Source: Diphasiastrum complanatum
Taxonomy: Eukaryota > Streptophyta > Lycopodiopsida > Lycopodiales > Lycopodiaceae
Assembly: GCA_029204225.1 (NCBI GenBank)
Contig: CM055092.1
Span: forward strand, 38,637,800 to 38,701,799
Reading direction: 5' to 3'
DNA: 64,000 nucleotides
The notes under the pieces are model-generated. The model saw nothing but the letters and a program-made list of their open reading frames with translations. It was not told where the DNA came from and did not search any database. The position numbers were made by a program, and so were the translations under genes. Positions 59,161-64,000 of this stretch are shown here, in pieces; within the stretch, counting starts at the first letter, position 1; each line of letters starts with the position of its first letter.

Positions 59161-60535
59161 CCCCAAAATGTGTTTCTCCCTACTCTGTGACATGGCTCTA
59201 TCAATTTCAGGGGTCATTTTGGCCCAAGGATGGCCAAAAAAGGCGCCTTCTAGCCTAGGATAGCCCTATCCAAAATGCCTTACAAAAAATGAACTGGTTC
59301 TTCATAATGAAGATTTTTACTAAAGTGAAGTCCATTCTGGACTTCGAGTCCCTTCACTGAATTTCACATTGAAAATTTTTAATGAAGAGAAGGGTGCCTT
59401 TGCCCTTCAGGCCAGGCCCCTTTACTTGCCATCTAACGACCGATCTCTAATCGACTGTCCACACCTCATCCCGAAGGTATGATCTTTGCCATTGATCACT
59501 TTCAGATCTGATCCTACGGTCTATTTCCCTCATGTGCATTGATGCTCACTCCTCCAGCCACTAGAATATTCCACGCACTATGGGACCAACTCTATTGGTC
59601 GCGCACACTGGCCCGCGAGCCTCCAAGGCTCTCTCTTCTTCTCTCCCTTCTCTTTTCTCCACAACTATGGCGGTTTCTGCTCTCTCTTTGGATCAATCCA
59701 GCTCATTGATCTCTCCACGGCCGCCCACGTCCCTTTACAGATACACTTGTCTTTCAAAAACGCCCACATGCAGCCCCTGACAGCATCAAAAAAGGCTTTC
59801 TATAGAGAAAGATCTATGCTTTTCACTTTGTAAACCCCGGTTTCCAAACCACAACTCTGAGAGAGGATTTCTTGGACATTTCTCAGTCTTTTACTGAGAT
59901 TTCACTTGCAGCTCCTATTTGGCTGAGTTCGCCCTACCTCCAGCTCAGTAACACAATTTACGGCTTGCCAATTGGTGGGGTATCAACTGCAAACACACTG
60001 GTTTTCATTCCAAACCGTCAACACCCCACGAAACTGGAAATTTCTCAAATTTCCTCCGTTTTCCACCCAATCGATCCTGTAAATTGCTATGGCTTTCTGT
60101 CACTGCTCTTTACAAATCCCTTGCAAGCCCCGTTGTGCCAAACGGTTGTCCCACAGTGAATAACGTAGCCAACATCGATGATTTCTCCGAAACCACCGAA
60201 ATTACAAGATTTTCTGTTTCTCTCTGGAATCCACCTACGACAATCGTTATGATCTTCCCCGAAGCTCCGATCGAAGGAACTTTGTTGTCTCCTGCCATCC
60301 GGACTGCCGATACCCCGTATGGAGTCCTCTCTCCTGAGATGCTCCGATTGCTATTTTTCTTGGTGAAAGACGCTATCCCATAGCTCCACCGGATTGTGCA
60401 TACCTGCAACACCCAAACACTCTGATACCAAGTTGAAACTCTGTTAGGATCTAGTGCAGTATGCAGATCACATCACATAATCACCATAGTCACTCCTCAC
60501 AAGCTCTCATAGATGGCACAACAAAAGTTAATAGA
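59161..60535. other. No gene I can assign; possible reversed copia primer site at 60421
   Basis: GC content rises in 59.4-60.4 kb and two overlapping ~95-codon frames lie at 59872-60383, but neither strand shows a known domain. TCTGATACCA at 60421-60430 looks like a reversed tRNA-Met primer site, which would make the sequence to its right an LTR end and the sequence to its left a leader. Confidence 0.35.
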
Positions 60536-61181
60536 TTACAAAGAAACATTGTACAAATAGAGTATATTTTTTAATGCAATATTTATTCTATGTTTGTGTC
60601 TTGAGACACAATTATTGCACTCAATGTTGGATGGTATTTCACTGCACGTTTTCACAAGCGTATCAATATCGATGATAGTGTTTGATGTATCAATATTTTG
60701 ATTGCTTTGTAGAAGATGCTGGATATGTGTTGGAAAAATTTGTGTCTGTAATGTAAGACTTCCCATTTGACAATTTTTTGCTATGGGAGCTAGTTGCTCA
60801 TCACCATCTTTCTTTTGTGGCCATAAAACAATGTTGGAAAGATTAGATCTTCACTACAAGTATCTTGATACAATCCTATTGGATTTTGGCCCTCGCATGG
60901 AGCAATTGCTTTGTAACAATTTTCATAATCACTTATTGGGCAGTTGTGAAATTGTGGATGATAGTGTCTATTTCCAAATCTTCATCATCGGCTTCATTTC
61001 TATCATCTTCAGAAGTGTTTGTTTGTAGAGTTTCACCTTCTTTTGTGTTGTGTTTTCTGTACTTGTGAAAATGCGTTATCCAGTCATTATTGATTTTCAC
61101 ATTACATTCCTTGTATAATGGTGTATCACATAATTGTTGTAAAGCTTGTATCAATGTGATTGATCTTACGATTCCACTCAT
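60536..61181 (-). pseudogene. Helitron replicase-helicase, region after DUF6570
   Basis: The frame 60933-61181 starts MSGIVRSITLIQALQQLCDT and has PLYKECNVKINNDWITHF followed by an acidic stretch (TSEDDRNEADDEDLEID). In Helitron proteins a similar Y-M-x-G-I-V-R…AL-LC-TPLYKE-I-IN-W block follows the DUF6570 region. 60536-60766 continues with HIQHLLQSNQNIDTSN, weakly conserved. Stops separate the blocks. Confidence 0.6.
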
Positions 61182-61196
61182 ATATGCAGTCTTGTA

Positions 61197-61460
61197 TTAC
61201 ATTTTGTGTCGTAATGCAACAACCACACAAGCACTTTCGTCCATGAATCTTGGTAGCACATTTTGCACTTGATCTAGATTTGCAGCGACATTGATAATAC
61301 TTACAGCAATGCCTAGTTGTCCTTCAAATGAGAGATCTCTTAATTGTGAGAATGCAATCCTTGGTGATACTAAGCGTTCTTTTAAGTCATTGAGTTTATT
61401 TACTTTGGTCAATGCCTTATTCGTGGAATACTTCATTGGTGATGCATAATCAGGTAACAT
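61197..61460 (-). pseudogene. Helitron DUF6570-like domain
   Basis: The minus-strand frame contains LTKVNKLNDLKERLVSPRIA, FSQLRDLSFEGQLGIAVSII and NVAANLDQVQNVLPRFMDES. The N-x-L-ERLVSPRI-F-Q-R-L…GQ…V-NV-A…LPR pattern is the DUF6570 signature, which I know from Helitron-encoded proteins next to the replication initiator. It is the best-preserved part of this remnant. Confidence 0.72.
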
Positions 61461-61466
61461 TTCTTT

Positions 61467-62145
61467 TTATATTGTAGCTCTGCAATATTTGCATATTTTT
61501 TTCACATGGATGTCGGTTATTTGTTTTTCTTCAAATAATTTATTTTTTCTAAGTAATTGATTGATCTCTCTGTCAAAACAAACACATCTTGTTTTAGGAG
61601 AATCGTCGATTCTTTCTTCGTACTTTGCAATTTTTTTAAAATTTCCTCCATGTTTTTTTATGAAATCTTCAACAGATATTTCTTGCTCACTAAAATTGCT
61701 CAGTGGATTCATTATAGTTGTTTCGCTTTGTTTAATAGTTGATGATATTCATTTGTTTTTATGTACTTTCTCGAGTACTAAATGTTGCTGTTGTTTGATA
61801 GTTGTGAGTGTTGATGGACTTGCTTAAATTTATTAACAATTGACATTTGTTACAAGTAGTGAAATTGATTTACTAGAGAGTGTAGATTTTGTTTCATTGT
61901 TTCTGTCCATTTGTATCGCTTTCATTTTTTGTTGTTTCTTTTCAAGAATATACTTCTACTTTGTTGTCAATATTTGCTTGTGTAATGATGATTTTCGTTG
62001 CTCCAATTGGATTGATGCATGTCACAATTTCTTGAATTGTTGTTGCTGAATCAGTGTCACAGTGATATACTACTAGCTTATATTTCATGCATTTGCAAAA
62101 CCAAAACAAACGAAAGCTCACATTGTATTGGCAATTGATTGTCAT
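61467..62145 (-). pseudogene. Helitron N-terminal region
   Basis: 61467-61712 encodes QEISVEDFIKKHGGNFKKIA, CVCFDREINQLLRKNKLFEE and a C-terminal KKICKYCRATI, a cysteine pair just before DUF6570 as in relatives. 61942-62145 is a further upstream block without a known motif (ending VEVYS). Stops lie between the blocks. Its reading direction agrees with 60536-61460. Confidence 0.5.
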
Positions 62146-62252
62146 TGTTGGTAATAAGTTTTATGTATGTTTCGAATGATGTGATTTGCTCATATTGGAT
62201 TTCAAAAATTGGAACGTTTTTGTATTGTTCTTTCCAGATTGTAGTATCACAG

Positions 62253-62380
62253 GGGGAAGTCCCTGCCTGAGGGCCTTCATTGCTGGGAGGGCCCTTGCCC
62301 GATTGTTTTGCAAAATTTGTGCAAGGGTGCGCCCAGGCCCCGACCAGCAAGGAAGGCCCTGAGGGCTTCGGGCCTTCCCC
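62253..62380. repeat. 128-bp GC-rich foldback
   Basis: An imperfect inverted repeat: GGGGAAGTCCC and TGAGGGCCTTCATTGCTGG on the left pair with CCAGCAAGGAAGGCCCTGA and GGGCCTTCCCC on the right, and inner arms GGGCCCTTGC/GCAAGGGTGCGCCC extend the stem. It is far more GC-rich than its surroundings and lies next to the Helitron N-terminal block. It could be a small foldback transposon. No target duplication was found. Confidence 0.72.
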
Positions 62381-62396
62381 TACGTAATGCAAAGGA

Positions 62397-62436
62397 TTTT
62401 TTTTTTTTTTTTTTGGCCGTACGGTACGGCCGTACG
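62397..62436. repeat. Poly(T) followed by a CG-rich palindrome
   Basis: Eighteen T (62397-62414) followed by GGCCGTACG and the perfect 12-bp palindrome GTACGGCCGTAC (62424-62435). Read on the minus strand this is a palindrome followed by poly(A). Confidence 0.85.
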
Positions 62437-62535
62437 AGTGGACCAATTTATTTATTTTTTTTCGCAAATTTTTTTACGTTTGTGGTGGAATGTGGATGTC
62501 GACAGCCAATGACAGGCTGCCACATAGCACATGCA

Positions 62536-62653
62536 CATTCCACCGGAGAGGAGACAGAACGTGCATTCCACCGGAGAGAGGAGAGAGAACGTGCATTCCA
62601 TCGGAGAGAGGAGAGAGAAAGTGGATTCCATTGGAGAGAGGAGAGAGTGACAG
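62536..62653. repeat. 30-bp minisatellite, four units
   Basis: CATTCCACCGGAGAGAGGAG plus AGAGAACGTG, four units (the first is 28 bp), with progressive changes. Open frames in it would give ten-residue repeats such as AFHRREERER. Probably non-coding. Confidence 0.88.
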
Positions 62654-62659
62654 ATTCCT

Positions 62660-63660
62660 AGGAGAGAGAAAATTGGATGGACATTATGCTCCTGGAGGTG
62701 GTCCCAAAATACAAAGGACACCTGAGCACAAGGCATTACAGATTTACTAAAAACCCACAAACTTGGTTAAAAAATACTGTAATATGCGGTTAATTTTGTG
62801 TGGGTGCTGCGGAAGAACATTTGGAAGCATTTCTATACAAAATTGTAGAATTTTGCAATAGGCTAATGAGAATGTCATCGATTTCAGTGATTTGCAAGGC
62901 CAAAAATTTAAATTAAGAAAAGAAATCTAAAAATAACTAATATTCTTTTGCACAAGATGCAAAAAATGGAAAAATGCCAAAAGAAAATACTTCACACCCG
63001 ACATTGCACAACCGTCAATCCTTCCACCCTAGTCAATTGGCCGGGAGAAGGGGAGACTTTTGCACCTAATTGCCTTGCCATTTGGGGCAAAGTAATGGTA
63101 CGGGATGAGAAGACTTGAAATTGTAAGCTAAGCTTGGTGGGTCCTCCCATGAAGCCCATTCTAATAAGAGTATGAAACATGTGTTGCACCTGCTCATGAA
63201 ATCAAAGTTTGGACTCGTGGGTCACAATCACCTTTCCGGGCTTCTCACGATCCATCCCCTTCGCATTTGCTACCACAGGCTTCTCCTCTTTCAGATGAGC
63301 AAAACAGCTGCTGCTGGAACAGATCAGGACAACGTGTGCTACGTGATCAGTGCTGCAGATTGAAGAAGTTAACTGGTGGAGGCGCGGCGGGGACAATTTT
63401 GGATGACCAGTAGTTCACAGGTCATGAAAGCTTCAAGATACACGTGAAAGTTACGAAAAGACTCACAATATACAAACCTGTTGTTGGGTTGGGTTTTTTT
63501 TGCCTCATGGGAACTTGGAATGGGTGATTGAGAATCAGAAGCCAATGGCAATATTGGCCCATCAGCAGCAGATTTGGGTCGTGCGTGAACCGCGTGCAAT
63601 TTGCCGTGTGTCAGGGGCATTAGGCTTGTAGAAGAGTGACCATAGGCACATATGGGCTTA
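62660..63660. other. No gene I can assign
   Basis: Several short frames on both strands, none with a motif. The GC content is closer to that of genic DNA from 63.0 kb on, which would suit the upstream region of the possible promoter at 63665. Confidence 0.4.
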
Positions 63661-63664
63661 GCTC

Positions 63665-63672
63665 TATAAAAG
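63665..63672 (+). promoter_or_regulatory. Possible TATA promoter of a gene beyond the window
   Basis: TATAAAAG in a CTCTATAAAAGATGC context, a good plant TATA box. The following 330 bp look like a transcribed leader without a long frame. No coding sequence starts before the window ends, so this is only suggestive. A TGT/CA LTR context was not seen. Confidence 0.35.
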
Positions 63673-64000
63673 ATGCTTGCAATAGACTACTCTTGTAAGA
63701 CTATCAGCTGAAGTGTCTCAAGAGCCGGGAGAGGTGCAGAACGGCCTTTGCTCAGAGCACAGCACACTTCTCAATTACATTTGTCATCGACCATCTTCTA
63801 AGTTGTCACCGCTTTGCGAATTTATTTTGCCTTTTTTAAATGCGAGCTACTTTTATTTGAGCCGTTTAGATGCCGAAACCTGAATAGTATTGAGAAGAAT
63901 TCTGTGATAATAAGATATCTGGTGTCTTGAGATATTTACAACATTAGCTCTTTTGTGTCTCAACTTTCAAGTTTCACTCTGTGGCGCAAACAGAGGTGCT

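Noticed and set aside
62308-62661. Frame with HRREERERAF repeats as a real protein
   Set aside because: It runs through a foldback, a poly(T) tract and a minisatellite, and has no conserved part.

Overview
This is a nuclear plant window made almost entirely of decayed transposable elements, with one gene that looks intact. Ty1/copia and Ty3/gypsy retrotransposons with tRNA-Met-type primer sites, CACTA transposase pieces, tRNA-derived SINEs, long dinucleotide arrays and a spliced ARF GTPase gene all point to a land plant with a large, AT-rich, repeat-filled genome. Helitron fragments with a DUF6570-like domain make a seed-free plant or gymnosperm plausible, but the species cannot be fixed from the sequence. 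Almost every element carries stops or frameshifts, so most coding entries are pseudogenes.

Layout. 1-5.3 kb: Copia-A on the minus strand (RNase H, RT, integrase, protease, gag, primer site). 5.3-9.2 kb: mostly unassigned AT-rich DNA with a small unrecognised coding remnant. 9.2-11 kb: a Copia-A-family fragment, a 30-bp minisatellite and a CACTA transposase fragment. 11-25.1 kb: Copia-B, broken inside RT and joined to a half LTR of Copia-C. Copia-C is split by Copia-D (18024-24136), which has two 737-bp LTRs and a 5-bp target duplication. 25.1-31.2 kb: a diverged tandem repeat, Copia-E (minus), a CACTA DUF4216 fragment (minus), a small copia RT fragment and a Helitron fragment (minus). 31.8-34.2 kb: Copia-G, an internally deleted relative of Copia-A. 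34.3-35.4 kb: three tandem 352-bp SINE-like units. 35.6-36.6 kb: a three-exon ARF GTPase of 182 residues. 37.5 kb: an 80-bp tRNA-like insertion with a 10-bp target duplication.

37.8-49.1 kb: a copia fragment with a GA microsatellite, Copia-H, gypsy-I, an unrecognised ORF behind a TATA box, and a copia RNase H plus 3' LTR. 49.8-51 kb: copia primer-site and LTR remnants on the minus strand. 51.3-51.7 kb: four GC-rich hairpins separated by dinucleotide arrays, forming one larger palindrome. 52.1-55 kb: gypsy-K. 55.5-59.2 kb: long CT and CG/CA arrays, a duplicated 58-bp segment and a 424-bp tandem duplication. 60.5-62.1 kb: the N-terminal half of a Helitron replicase-helicase (minus). 62.2-62.7 kb: a GC-rich foldback, a poly(T)/palindrome and a 30-bp minisatellite. 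63.7 kb: a possible TATA promoter pointing out of the window.

The genes do not form a pathway. What connects them is insertion history: nesting, truncation, internal deletion and stop codons of the C-to-T kind. The single apparently functional gene (ARF) sits about 210 bp downstream of the tandem SINE array.
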